64,000 nucleotides of DNA from contig MNRO01000019.1 in assembly GCA_001915995.1 (NCBI GenBank), positions 62,001-126,000 of the forward strand. Direction: 5' to 3'. This document shows positions 1 to 8,903 of the stretch, in pieces (the first letter of the stretch is position 1; every line of letters begins with the position of its first letter). The notes beneath the pieces are model-generated. The model was not told the DNA's origin. It made no database searches and worked only from the letters and a program-made list of their open reading frames with translations. The DNA is from Clostridium sp. 26_21. GTDB taxonomy: Bacteria > Bacillota > Clostridia > TANB77 > CAG-508. The position numbers and the translations under genes were made by a program.

Positions 1-489
1 GCTGTTTGTGTTGGATATGCATTAGCTTTAGAAAAATGTTTAAAATATATAGGAATAGATGCTAAACATGTTTCTGGATATGCTTATGGAAAAAAAGAAA
101 ATGCACATGCTTGGAATCAAGTGTGTATTGATGGAAAATGGTATAATGCTGATTTAACATGGGATAGTAAAAGGCTTCAAAGGGGAATGCCACTTGAATA
201 TTGTTTAGTAGGAGATGAAAAATTTAATCAAGAACATACAGCCTCTACTTATGAAGGGAATATAGCCCAAAAATGTACTGATGATTATTCTTTAAATGAA
301 GTTGGGGTAATGGCAGATAAACCAACAAGAACAACCTTTGGAAAAGGAATACCAACATTATTTGGAATTGATGAGTTTAAAACTGTAGCTCATGAAACAG
401 TTATAGAGCAATCAATGTTAGATGGAATAAGAAAAGAAATTAAAAAAAGTCAAGAACAATCAAAAATTAAAGAAGAAAATGAAAAATAA
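1..489 (+). CDS. Transglutaminase-like protein, 5'-truncated by window edge
   Basis: The frame is open from base 1, so the start lies upstream; about 162 C-terminal residues are visible. They contain the transglutaminase-like (papain fold) core: a Cys in AVCVGYALAL at the very beginning, a His in AHAWNQV and an Asp in WYNADLTWD, which form the catalytic-triad pattern. Known relatives are peptidases or cross-linking enzymes of the bacterial surface; the substrate here cannot be told. The last 40 residues are a charged Lys/Glu tail. A hairpin terminator follows the stop directly. A second protein with the same core lies at 34440-35570. The family call is firm; the specific function is unknown. 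Confidence 0.8.
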   Translation, partial: AVCVGYALALEKCLKYIGIDAKHVSGYAYGKKENAHAWNQVCIDGKWYNADLTWDSKRLQRGMPLEYCLVGDEKFNQEHTASTYEGNIAQKCTDDYSLNEVGVMADKPTRTTFGKGIPTLFGIDEFKTVAHETVIEQSMLDGIRKEIKKSQEQSKIKEENEK

Positions 490-515
490 CCCATTAATAA
501 AAATGGGCTATTTTT
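490..515 (+). terminator. Intrinsic terminator
   Basis: CCCATT pairs with AATGGG around a short A-rich loop, followed by CTATTTTT. It begins directly after the stop codon of the transglutaminase-like gene. Confidence 0.7.
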
Positions 516-630
516 ATATAGTAGGAAAGTTCTCCTTGTAGGAGAACTTTCTGTACTAGATAAATATGGTGAGTCTTAGATTTTCTTAAAATTTTCATTT
601 GATAGAAAAACTCAGAATCGCTTTTTTATT
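516..630 (+). repeat. Dispersed two-hairpin intergenic element, copy 1
   Basis: This stretch of about 115 bp is nearly identical to 42525-42637, with differences concentrated in a hairpin arm. It contains hairpin A (GAAAGTTCTCC, loop TTGTA, GGAGAACTTTC; 11 bp, flanked by complementary TAGTA and TACTA). Hairpin B pairs AGATTTTCT with AGAAAAACT and ends at GCTTTTTT, like an intrinsic terminator. Both copies begin directly after the terminator of a preceding gene. It may be a small RNA family or a miniature mobile repeat; no transposase is nearby. Confidence 0.65.
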
Positions 631-637
631 AAATCTG

Positions 638-901
638 CTAGAAGCAACAATTTTTCTTTTTATTTGTTTTCTTACAGCAGAATAATGATATTAAAGAAAT
701 TATAAACAATATACCTAATGTTATTAATAAAACAATTACAGCTCCTAATCCTAATGTTTCAACAACACTAAGTAAACTTTCAACTAAAACACCAACAAAG
801 AAAAATAAAGCTAAAGTTACTATTCCAGTGATTATCCATAAACATGAACAATCTTTCTTCTTAGGCTCTTTTTTACAAAAAATATCTACTTCTGGTTCCA
901 T
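638..901 (-). CDS. Small Cys-rich two-TM membrane protein
   Basis: The 87-residue protein has a short acidic/Cys/Lys N-terminus (CKKEPKKKDCSC), two hydrophobic segments at about residues 21-43 and 51-73, and a CCKKTNKKKNCC tail, so both ends probably face the cytoplasm. The ATG at 901 is chosen because GGAGG lies 8 nt upstream; the GTG three codons earlier overlaps that Shine-Dalgarno sequence. The paired Cys clusters could bind a metal or form disulfides, but no family is recognised. It is convergent with the transglutaminase-like gene, with the dispersed element between them. Confidence 0.6.
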   Translation of the reverse strand: MEPEVDIFCKKEPKKKDCSCLWIITGIVTLALFFFVGVLVESLLSVVETLGLGAVIVLLITLGILFIISLISLFCCKKTNKKKNCCF

Positions 902-1038
902 AATTAGCACCTCCAGTCCTAATATATAGTATGCTACTTTTAAATATGTGGTTACATAATGTTGATGATTTTGATGTATATATATTGAATTATTTTAAAT
1001 TTTATGATTTAATATAAATGGAAAAAGGGGGAATAAAA

Positions 1039-3873
1039 TTGAAAAAAATAATTGTAAATCTATTATTAGTAGTAGCTATTATATTAATAAGTACAATAAA
1101 AGTTAATGCTACAGAAGTTATAACAAACATAAATGTTGGACAAGAAGAAAAAACATATGATTTAGAAGAGCTTTTAAAAGATGAGAAAGAGCAAGAAAAA
1201 ATAAAAGAGCAAGCTGAAAAAAATGCACAAGAAGTCGAAGAAAAAAATAAATTAGAAAGTGAAAATATACAAAAGGCAGTATTAGCAACAAATGATGTTT
1301 CATATAAAAATCAATATGGTACATATATAAAAGGAATTACAAATCCTGGATATGACTATTATTTGGAAGAACAAACAAGTCAAAATACTACAACAAACAA
1401 AACAACATGTTATTTTAAAATAACAAAACATGATGTTATGAATAATACAGATAAAACTATATATGATGCAACAAATGATAATGCACATTATATAACATAT
1501 AATGTAAGAGATAATATAATATATGTTTTATATATTACAAATTATGATATGAATAATGCATCAGGGACAGAATATTCAACATCATATGTAGTTGGAATTG
1601 ATGTAAAAACAGAAAAAGTAGTAATGAAACAATCATTTGAATCACCACAAGATTGTGGGTATTTTCCAAGTTTTGCAGTTGATGGAGAAAAAAGAGTATA
1701 TTTAGTATATAAAAAAAGAGGGGTTAGAATCTTTGATAAGAATGGTAAATTACTTTATGACCACAAACCATTTGAAGATTCAACAGATAAGAACTTTATT
1801 TATATAAAAGGAATAAGTCCAAATAATAAAATAATGTTTTTTGAAGCAATGTATATGATTAATGAATATGCATATGCTCAAAGTGTATATGAAGGAATGC
1901 AAAAACTAGATAATGGAGTATTTACATATAAAAAATCATATACAGTATATGGAAGAACATATCCTAATAATTATTCATATAACCCAATTTGGTATTTTTT
2001 TAATAATGATTATGCAGTAGATCAATATGGAAGAATAGCAAAGTTTAACTATAATGTTACAGATAAGGAAATGGGTGTTGATAGAGAAATTGTATTAGAT
2101 TTAAATTCAGGATTAGTAGATTATACATATTCATCACCAGTATATCCAAATGTTTGCCAAAATGGAGATTATCTATATATAGTAGGAGCAAATCGTAATA
2201 TTTACAAAGTTAATAAAAAAACATTAACATATACAGAATATATAAAAACAGATATTGAAGATTATGAAGATATAAAAAGTATAAATTACTATGAACAAAG
2301 TATATTTATGTTGACAAAAACAAGCTGGAATTATGAAATGAAACAAATACAATTAACAAGTTCTAATATAACAAAATTGAAAGATATTACAATTTCAAAT
2401 CATAGTTCTACAAAACATTCTATGGATGATATAAAAAATAAATATCAAAAAACTTCTCCAACATTTAATTATACTAATTCAATATATGTCAAAAATCCAA
2501 GTTGGAAAAATCCATATTCTGCAGGAAGTTTGAAAAATGGCGTTATAACAGATACATTAAATAGATTAAATTATTATAGATGGTTAGTTGGAGTTAATGA
2601 GATAACTGTAAATACTGCAAAATTAGATAGAAATCAAAAAGGTGCTGTAATAAGTAAAGCTAATAACGAAATTAGTCATTATCCAAGTCAACCATCAGAT
2701 ATGAGTAATGAATTTTATAAAGAAGCATATGCAGGATGTAATGCAGGATATACACAAGGAGATATCTATTCTGGGAATGTTTCTTATGGTGAAAAAATAC
2801 CATATCAAGCAATAGAAGGGTTTGTTGATGATTTAAATAATATAACAATAGGAAGTAAGACAGGTCATAGACAAAGTATGTTAGATCCAAAAGCAACATC
2901 TATAAGTTTTGGACAATGTGATATATATACAACAGCTTCTGTATATTATGACCCAAATAAAGATATTTCAAAAGAAAAATATTATGCATATCCGTCAGCA
3001 GGATATTTTCCTAAAAATGAAATGAAAGTAGGGCAATATTGGTCAATATATTTTGTAGGAAACGTGTCAGGAACAGTAACTATAACATTTACTTATAAAG
3101 GGAAAAAATATTCAGCAGTAGGTTTAACATTTGAAAGTGGAAGTAATGCTTTAAGTTTTGCTATGCCATCAGATTTACAAAATTTATTAGGTGGTTCAAA
3201 TAAAAAAATGCCAGAATCTGAAATTTCAGTAGAAATAAACGGATTAAAAGATGAAAATCTAAATAAATTAACATATAAATATTCTGTTAGATTTTTTAAT
3301 GTAAATACAGCATTACCATTTTCTGATGTTAATCAAAATGATTGGCACTATAGTGCAGTAAAATATGCATATAAAAATAAAATTGTTTCAGGAACAACAG
3401 ATACAACATTTTCGCCAGATATGAAAATTACAAGAGGAATGTTAGTTACAATGTTATATAAGATGGAAGGAAGTCCTAAAATATCAGGAAATAGTAAATT
3501 CCCAGATGTACAAGATTCAACAATGTATTATTATAAGGCTGTTATATGGGCATCTACCAATAAAATTGTAAATGGATATTCTTCTGGAAGTAATAAAGGA
3601 AAATTTTTACCAGATAATAATATAACAAGAGAAGAATTGGCAGCAATGTTAAAGAACTATTGTATATATAAAAATAAATATAAGGCTACAAAAGCAGATT
3701 ATTCAAAATTTTCTGATAAATCTAAAATATCTGCATGGGCTCTTTCTGCAATGGATTGGGCTGTTGGAAATTCAGTAATAAAAGGATCTAATGGAAAAAT
3801 TAATCCATTAGGAACTGCAACAAGGGCAGAAGCAATTTCAATGATTTATAAATATAGACAAAGTATAAAATAG
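1039..3873 (+). CDS. Secreted CAP-domain protein with three SLH repeats
   Basis: The likely start is TTG at 1039, where GGGGG sits 7 nt upstream and the product opens with a classic signal peptide ending VNA; an in-frame ATG at 1018 has no ribosome site. The mature protein (944 residues with the leader) has a Lys/Glu-rich segment, a beta-propeller-like region (about 80-480), a CAP/SCP domain (about 494-640, with HYPSQP and GHRQSMLDP) and three SLH repeats (from about 758, 820 and 889; FSDVNQNDW, FPDVQDS, FSDKSK). SLH repeats bind secondary cell-wall polymer, so this is a non-covalently anchored surface protein. The role of the CAP domain here is unknown. Its SLH set resembles that of the M6 protease at 55795. 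Confidence 0.85.
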   Translation: MKKIIVNLLLVVAIILISTIKVNATEVITNINVGQEEKTYDLEELLKDEKEQEKIKEQAEKNAQEVEEKNKLESENIQKAVLATNDVSYKNQYGTYIKGITNPGYDYYLEEQTSQNTTTNKTTCYFKITKHDVMNNTDKTIYDATNDNAHYITYNVRDNIIYVLYITNYDMNNASGTEYSTSYVVGIDVKTEKVVMKQSFESPQDCGYFPSFAVDGEKRVYLVYKKRGVRIFDKNGKLLYDHKPFEDSTDKNFIYIKGISPNNKIMFFEAMYMINEYAYAQSVYEGMQKLDNGVFTYKKSYTVYGRTYPNNYSYNPIWYFFNNDYAVDQYGRIAKFNYNVTDKEMGVDREIVLDLNSGLVDYTYSSPVYPNVCQNGDYLYIVGANRNIYKVNKKTLTYTEYIKTDIEDYEDIKSINYYEQSIFMLTKTSWNYEMKQIQLTSSNITKLKDITISNHSSTKHSMDDIKNKYQKTSPTFNYTNSIYVKNPSWKNPYSAGSLKNGVITDTLNRLNYYRWLVGVNEITVNTAKLDRNQKGAVISKANNEISHYPSQPSDMSNEFYKEAYAGCNAGYTQGDIYSGNVSYGEKIPYQAIEGFVDDLNNITIGSKTGHRQSMLDPKATSISFGQCDIYTTASVYYDPNKDISKEKYYAYPSAGYFPKNEMKVGQYWSIYFVGNVSGTVTITFTYKGKKYSAVGLTFESGSNALSFAMPSDLQNLLGGSNKKMPESEISVEINGLKDENLNKLTYKYSVRFFNVNTALPFSDVNQNDWHYSAVKYAYKNKIVSGTTDTTFSPDMKITRGMLVTMLYKMEGSPKISGNSKFPDVQDSTMYYYKAVIWASTNKIVNGYSSGSNKGKFLPDNNITREELAAMLKNYCIYKNKYKATKADYSKFSDKSKISAWALSAMDWAVGNSVIKGSNGKINPLGTATRAEAISMIYKYRQSIK

Positions 3874-3884
3874 ATAATTTTGGA

Positions 3885-3912
3885 AAAAGGCATCTTAAAA
3901 GAGATGTCTTTT
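3885..3912 (+). terminator. Intrinsic terminator
   Basis: AAAAGGCATCT pairs with AGATGTCTTTT (one G-T pair), ending in a T-run, just after the SLH protein gene. Confidence 0.65.
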
Positions 3913-3949
3913 ACTTATATATTAAATATTGAAAAACGATAAAAAAGTA

Positions 3950-3978
3950 TTGACAAAAAATAATAGTAGTAATATAAT
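3950..3978 (+). promoter_or_regulatory. Consensus sigma-A promoter
   Basis: A perfect TTGACA and TATAAT are separated by 17 bp. The promoter lies inside an in-frame upstream extension of the next ORF (from TTG at 3929), which argues that translation really starts later, at 4025. Confidence 0.85.
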
Positions 3979-4024
3979 GCTCATATCAGAAGAAAAAATA
4001 AGTGTATTTGGAGGGAAAGAAAAG

Positions 4025-5506
4025 ATGAAAATATTAATAGGAGCATTATTTCTAAGCTTATGGCAATCATTACTATTTTGGAAACAGGATTTAGGCATAT
4101 CTGTATTATTGTTTACAATACCAATAATATGGATAACAACAAAATTGTTAAAAGGAAATATAAAAAACAAAAAAGCATTATTAATATCAATTCCGATTAT
4201 AGTATTATCAAGTACATATTTTATGTTTGATAATCTAACATTCTATTTAATAAATATAGTATTAATACCAATATTATATTTAATAATGATAATATGGGCT
4301 ATATCTGATTTTCAAATAAAATCTATAATTTATAAAATTATTTTAATGATATTTGAACCACTTAATTATATTGGAGATGTTATTAGAACAGTATTAAAAG
4401 AGTTTAACCCTAAAGAAAAAGATGAACAAATAGGAGAGAAAAAAGAAAAAAATAATATTTTTAAAGCAGTATGTTTTACAGGAATTATAGCATTAATTGT
4501 AATAGGACTATTATGTTCAGCTGATAATGAATTTGCAAAAATATTTTCAACAATGTTTAAAGATATAAACATATTTAATGTATCAGAATTGACAGGAAGA
4601 ATAATAATTATTATAATTGCATTTTTCTATTTTTCAGGATTTTTCATGAATATGTTAGATAAAGAAAATGGATTAAAAGAATTTGAAAAAGATGAAAAGA
4701 CAGAAAAAAAAGAAAGTTATACAATAAGAATGATGATAACTGTGTTAAATCTAGTATATTTAGTATTTTGTTTTACACAAATAAAAGTATTGTTTACAGA
4801 ACAAAACATAAAATATTCAGAATTTGCAAGAAAAGGATTTTTTCAATTAATGATAGTATCATTAATTAATATTATAGTGATATTAAAAGCAAATAATAAG
4901 AATCTTAGAGAAACTGAAAAACAAGAAAAATATAAAAAAACAATGTGTATAGTAATGGTAATATTTACATTAGTAATAATTATTTCAGCATTTGCAAGAA
5001 TGACATTATATCAACAAAATTATGGATATACAAGATTACGTGTATTAGTTGATTTGACATTAATTACAGAAATAATATTATTAATTCCAACAGTAATTTA
5101 TATCTTAGAAAACAAGATAAATTTAATAAAAACATATTTTGTTATTATTATAACAATGTATTGTATTGTAAACTTTATAAATGTGGATAAATTTATAGTA
5201 AAAAATAATATTGATAGATATAAAGAAACTGGAAATATTGATTTAAATTATTTAATAGAAATGAATAATTCAGATATAGTTGACCAGCTATTAGAATTAG
5301 ATAGTACAGAATTTAAGTATTCTGAAAAAATTTATTCTCAATCTAATATAGATAAACAATTAATTAAAGAAAAAATAGAAAGACAAAAGAAAATGTTAGA
5401 TGAATATTTAACTAATTTAAAGAAAAATCTTAATGAAACATATACTGTAGCTGAATTTAATTTGCCTAAAATGAGAGCTAAGTCAATATTAAATAATAGA
5501 AAATAA
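4025..5506 (+). CDS. DUF4153/DUF4173-type polytopic membrane protein
   Basis: The 493-residue protein is strongly hydrophobic, with about ten to twelve membrane segments, a cytosolic Lys/Glu loop after about residue 120, and a charged C-terminal tail. ADNEFAKIF and the YGYTRLRVLVD block before a late membrane helix resemble the DUF4153/DUF4173 family, whose function is unsettled. The ATG at 4025 has GGAGGG at the right spacing and lies just downstream of a perfect promoter. It is the first gene of a three-gene operon with a DUF2975 protein and an XRE regulator. Family assignment is from memory of motifs. Confidence 0.7.
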   Translation: MKILIGALFLSLWQSLLFWKQDLGISVLLFTIPIIWITTKLLKGNIKNKKALLISIPIIVLSSTYFMFDNLTFYLINIVLIPILYLIMIIWAISDFQIKSIIYKIILMIFEPLNYIGDVIRTVLKEFNPKEKDEQIGEKKEKNNIFKAVCFTGIIALIVIGLLCSADNEFAKIFSTMFKDINIFNVSELTGRIIIIIIAFFYFSGFFMNMLDKENGLKEFEKDEKTEKKESYTIRMMITVLNLVYLVFCFTQIKVLFTEQNIKYSEFARKGFFQLMIVSLINIIVILKANNKNLRETEKQEKYKKTMCIVMVIFTLVIIISAFARMTLYQQNYGYTRLRVLVDLTLITEIILLIPTVIYILENKINLIKTYFVIIITMYCIVNFINVDKFIVKNNIDRYKETGNIDLNYLIEMNNSDIVDQLLELDSTEFKYSEKIYSQSNIDKQLIKEKIERQKKMLDEYLTNLKKNLNETYTVAEFNLPKMRAKSILNNRK

Positions 5507-5525
5507 AATTTAGGAGAGTAAGAAA

Positions 5526-5993
5526 ATGAAGATTTTGGGAGAAAATGGAATAGGAAAATTTTTAAAAGTATTTTTACAAATTTGTTTTTGGGGAGGAATA
5601 GTGCTATTAATAGCACTTCCTCTTATAGCTCAAATAGCTAAAGTGCACTTAAATGCATCAATTTATGTGATATATCCAAACGGAATAGTTTTATTAGTAA
5701 TTGTTAAACAATTTATAGGTCAATTTGATTCATTAGAAAATAAAAATCCATTTTGTATTGAAAATTCAAAAAGATTGAAAAATTGTTGTATAGCATCTTT
5801 AGTTGAAACAGTATTATTAATAATTGATTTATTATATATGATATTTTTAGCCAAAAGTGATGATATTTTTGTTTTATTAGTAATGATATTTATGATAATT
5901 TTATTTATAGGTGTTTCTATTGCATTTTATATTTTATCAGAATTAATAAAACAAGCAACAGAATATAAAAACGAAAATGATTTAACAATTTAA
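5526..5993 (+). CDS. DUF2975 family membrane protein
   Basis: The 155-residue protein has four hydrophobic segments and a short polar tail. The size, four-helix layout and an immediately downstream Cro/C1-type regulator are the usual signature of the DUF2975/HTH pair in Firmicutes. The membrane protein may sense or modulate the regulator, but this is not established. An AGGAGAG Shine-Dalgarno precedes the ATG, 19 nt after the upstream gene, so it is cotranscribed. No catalytic motif is visible. Confidence 0.75.
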   Translation: MKILGENGIGKFLKVFLQICFWGGIVLLIALPLIAQIAKVHLNASIYVIYPNGIVLLVIVKQFIGQFDSLENKNPFCIENSKRLKNCCIASLVETVLLIIDLLYMIFLAKSDDIFVLLVMIFMIILFIGVSIAFYILSELIKQATEYKNENDLTI

Positions 5994-6013
5994 TAAAGAG
6001 AGGACTGAATAAA

Positions 6014-6226
6014 ATGATAGTTGTTAATTTAGATGTAATGATGGCTAAACGTAAAATATCATCAGGTGAACTTGCAGATAGAGTTGGAATAACACCTGCT
6101 AATTTGTCAATATTGAAAACTAATAAAGCAAAGGCAATTAGATTTTCTACATTAGAAAAAATTTGTCAAGTACTTGAGTGTAAGCCAGGGGATATATTGG
6201 ATTATGAAAAAAAGACATCACTTTGA
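6014..6226 (+). CDS. XRE (Cro/C1) family transcriptional regulator
   Basis: At 70 residues this is a bare helix-turn-helix domain: the recognition region is SSGELADRVGITPANLSIL, followed by the helix FSTLEKICQVLECKPGDIL typical of YozG-like regulators. It has no separate sensor domain and follows the DUF2975 gene by 20 nt. It probably binds DNA as a dimer and may autoregulate this operon; the operator is not identified. The stop codon lies inside the downstream terminator. Confidence 0.85.
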   Translation: MIVVNLDVMMAKRKISSGELADRVGITPANLSILKTNKAKAIRFSTLEKICQVLECKPGDILDYEKKTSL

Positions 6227-6238
6227 TGTCTTTTTTTC
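6207..6238 (+). terminator. Intrinsic terminator overlapping a stop codon
   Basis: AAAAAGACATC, loop ACTTT, GATGTCTTTTTTT. The TGA of the XRE gene lies in the loop and right arm. Confidence 0.85.
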
Positions 6239-6329
6239 TATAGTTAACACTTTGATAGATAAAATTAAATAAATGGAAAATATGCCCTTTTTTGGTAAAA
6301 AAATTTTTCAATAAAATACCACAAGTGTA

Positions 6330-6358
6330 TTGATAAAACAAATATTCATTGATATAAT
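6330..6358 (+). promoter_or_regulatory. Sigma-A promoter of the SipW-type operon
   Basis: TTGATA and TATAAT with a 17-bp spacer ending TTGA (extended -10). It lies about 75 nt upstream of the first SipW-type gene. Confidence 0.75.
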
Positions 6359-6434
6359 AAAAGTGAAATTTTATATCATATCATAAAAAGTAAAACAATA
6401 TTAAAAATAAATATTTAGAAAAGGAGTAATACAA

Positions 6435-7070
6435 ATGAAAAAAACAAATTTTTTGATGGTGATTGTAATAATAGAATTATTAGTTGTAATAAGCATAATT
6501 ACATTTGAAGGAACATATGCAAAATATATTACATCAGAAAAAGGTAGTGATTCAGCAAGAGTTGCACACTGGAATATTAATACAACAAATAATATAAAAG
6601 ATTTATTTGCAGCATCTTATACAAATGTAATTGATGGTACAGAAGAACAAGGGGTTATTGCACCTGGAACATCAGGATCATATTCTTTTACAATAAATGG
6701 AGAGGTAGAAACATCATATACATTAAGTATAGTTGCATCTGGAACAGATAATGTAAATGGAGCTATTAGTGAATATAATCCTATAAAATATTCATTTACA
6801 AAACCTAATATTGGTAATGATAAAGATGTAAACCCAACAATAACAACAGATGGAATGACATTTGAAGAATTAAAAAAAGCAATAAATAATATTGATGATG
6901 GAAGTCAAATACATAAAGCAGGAAATTTAAACGGAGATATCTATACTATTGGATGGAAATGGGAATCAGATGGAGATAATGAAAAAGATACATTACTAGG
7001 AAAATTAGTTTCTAATGAAGATAAAACAATTAATTTATCAGTTGATATAGTTGTAACACAAGTAAACTAA
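6435..7070 (+). CDS. SipW-type signal-peptide secreted protein (TasA/camelysin-like)
   Basis: The 211-residue protein has one N-terminal hydrophobic helix ending in EGTYAKYI, the SipW-type processing signature seen in TasA and camelysin. It is followed by a beta-rich domain with VIAPGTSGSYSFTI, the APGTSG motif of this superfamily. The product is expected to be cleaved by the signal peptidase encoded next and to be an extracellular fibre or matrix component. It is the first gene of the operon, with AAGGAG upstream of the ATG. The N-terminal helix (IELLVVISII) looks like a type IV prepilin helix, but the prepilin Gly-Phe cleavage site is absent. Confidence 0.75.
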   Translation: MKKTNFLMVIVIIELLVVISIITFEGTYAKYITSEKGSDSARVAHWNINTTNNIKDLFAASYTNVIDGTEEQGVIAPGTSGSYSFTINGEVETSYTLSIVASGTDNVNGAISEYNPIKYSFTKPNIGNDKDVNPTITTDGMTFEELKKAINNIDDGSQIHKAGNLNGDIYTIGWKWESDGDNEKDTLLGKLVSNEDKTINLSVDIVVTQVN

Positions 7071-7126
7071 AAATAATACTGAATATATTGACACAACAAA
7101 CCAATATTTTAAAAGAGGAAACTTAA

Positions 7127-7747
7127 ATGAAAAATAAAATGATTTTTTTGAAACAAATATTTGATATATTTTTTTCAATTGTTTTTGCAATAATAATTTT
7201 GGTTGTAACATCACTAATAATTCAAAAGTATATACTAAAAGAAGAAGTACCTAATATATTTGGATATAAAATATTGCAGGTAATGTCTGGTTCAATGTCT
7301 GGTGAATTTGAAACAGGGGATACAATTCTGATAAAAGAAATAAAAGAAGAAAGTGATTTGAAAATTGGTGATGTCATAACATACAGAATTGCAAAGAATA
7401 CATTGGTAACTCATAGAATTGTGAATATAACAAAAATTGGAGAAAGTTTAAATTATACACTAAAAGGTGATGCAAACAATGTAGAAGACAGTGAAAAAAT
7501 ATTGTTTTCAAGTATAGAAGGTATCTATGTAAAAAAATTAATCTTGATAGGAAAGATAATTTCCTTTATGCAAAAACCATATGGAATGGTGATAATATTT
7601 GTGGTACCAATACTTTTGATTTTATATATTATAAATGCTGAAAGAACAAAAGAAATAAAAAGAAATAAAAGAAGAGAAAAAAGATTGATTTATGAAATGC
7701 AATATACTAAAGAACAATTAGGAGAAGTGCAAAATGAAAAAAAATAA
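7127..7747 (+). CDS. sipW: Signal peptidase I, SipW (S26B) type
   Basis: The 206-residue membrane peptidase has an N-terminal anchor (about 10-33), the active-site block MSGSMSGEFETGD (Ser56 before Met), VTHRIV (His96) and KGDANNVED (Asp115/121), then a second membrane segment (about 150-170) and a basic tail. A Ser-His pair instead of Ser-Lys defines the ER/SipW-type family. In Bacillus, SipW processes TasA and TapA; here the neighbouring proteins carry the matching signal motif, so they are the likely substrates. Its 3' end overlaps the next gene by 14 nt, showing translational coupling. Confidence 0.9.
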   Translation: MKNKMIFLKQIFDIFFSIVFAIIILVVTSLIIQKYILKEEVPNIFGYKILQVMSGSMSGEFETGDTILIKEIKEESDLKIGDVITYRIAKNTLVTHRIVNITKIGESLNYTLKGDANNVEDSEKILFSSIEGIYVKKLILIGKIISFMQKPYGMVIIFVVPILLILYIINAERTKEIKRNKRREKRLIYEMQYTKEQLGEVQNEKK

Positions 7748-8330
7748 AATGAAAATAATAGGAATAATATTAATTTTTATATTAGAATTAAGTTTATATT
7801 TAGTAGCTGGAACATATTCTAGATATGTAAGTACAGCAGAATCAGATACTTCAACTAGAATTGCCAAATGGACTGTAAAGCTAGGAAATGTTGATATAGC
7901 AGGTGGTGAAAAGGATTTTTCGTCAGAATTGATTTTGGAAACAACAAATACTGCAAAAGTAAAGACAGGAACAATTGCACCAAATACATCTGTTAAAGGC
8001 GATTTTACTATAGACCCAAATGGAACAGAAGTTGCAATAAAATATAAAATATCACTAGGAAAAATATATTATAAGAATTCAATAACAGGAGAAATTGTTA
8101 CAGATAATATACCAAATATAGAAGTAAGTAATGTAACAGTAAATACAGGGACTTTAGAACAAAATATAGACAAAACATATCAAGGGAAAATTGGGTTAGG
8201 TGAAAGTCCTGTTACAATAACAATTACAGTTGAATGGACAAGCACAGATAATGATTTAGACACACTTAATGGGTATTCTCCATTAAATGTCATTATTCCT
8301 GTGACTGTAATAGTTGAACAAGATATATAA
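7734..8330 (+). CDS. SipW-type signal-peptide secreted protein
   Basis: The 198-residue protein starts with a Lys-rich segment, a hydrophobic helix and the cleavage signature GTYSRYV. A beta-sandwich-like domain follows, with GTIAPNTSVKGDFTI, closely parallel to the APGTSG motif of the first gene. The last 30 residues (WTSTDNDLDTLNG and the valine-rich end) also match the family pattern. It overlaps sipW by 14 nt, so it is a cotranscribed putative substrate and probable surface-fibre subunit. No enzymatic motif is seen. Confidence 0.7.
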   Translation: MKKNKMKIIGIILIFILELSLYLVAGTYSRYVSTAESDTSTRIAKWTVKLGNVDIAGGEKDFSSELILETTNTAKVKTGTIAPNTSVKGDFTIDPNGTEVAIKYKISLGKIYYKNSITGEIVTDNIPNIEVSNVTVNTGTLEQNIDKTYQGKIGLGESPVTITITVEWTSTDNDLDTLNGYSPLNVIIPVTVIVEQDI

Positions 8331-8344
8331 GAAGGAAATAGAAA

Positions 8345-8876
8345 ATGGATAAAAAAAAGAAGAGAGGTTTTAAAATAATATTTTTATATTATCTTATTGC
8401 TATAATTTTATTGATATATGGAATTACATTTTCGCAATATAAAACAATTGCAAATGGAGAGGCAAAAATTAATACTTCAAAATTTTCTTTTAAAATAACT
8501 GATGAATTATCAAGTGTAAAATTAGACCTTTCAGATACTTTAACAGATAATCTGTATTCGAAAAATAAATTAGTACCTCGGAAGTAGAGGAGTAATACAA
8601 TTAGAAATGAACTTTTCAGACATTGAAACAGCTACAAGATATTCAATTTCATTAGACACAGTAAATTCTCAAATTCCAGAAAATATAAAACTATATACTG
8701 ATAGTACATATAATGTTGAATTTTCAGGATATACAGGAATAACAGAGCTTGGAACAGATAAAATTGTGAGAAATATTTATTGGAAATGGAATTATACTAC
8801 TATTGACGAAACAAAATGGATGAAAAAAGATATAGTAATTGCTCTAAATGTTATAGCTCAACAAAGAACGAATTAG
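8345..8876 (+). CDS. SipW-type secreted protein, split by a +1 frame change at CGG
   Basis: Two reading frames together encode one protein of about 177 residues like its neighbours. The first (from 8345) has a SipW-type leader (TFSQY) and ends after KLVPRK at TAG 8585. The second contains MNFSDIETATRYSISLD and continues to 8876. Skipping the single C at 8579 converts CCT-CGG-AAG-TAG into CCT-GGA-AGT-AGA, giving VPGSRGV. That restores the Pro-Gly motif conserved in the paralogues (APGTSG). It could be a pseudogene, a sequence error or +1 recoding at a very rare codon; a similar site is found at 45910. Confidence 0.7.
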
Positions 8877-8903
8877 AGTAATAATTGAAAGGAAAGTACA
8901 AAA

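Noticed and set aside
3929..4024. N-terminal extension of the DUF4153-type protein from TTG 3929
   Set aside because: A perfect promoter lies inside it and GGAGGG is placed for ATG 4025.
6435..6530. Type IV prepilin-like helix (IELLVVISII) in the first SipW-type protein
   Set aside because: No Gly-Phe prepilin cleavage site, no pilus genes nearby, and the leader ends in the SipW-type motif TYAKYI next to a sipW gene.
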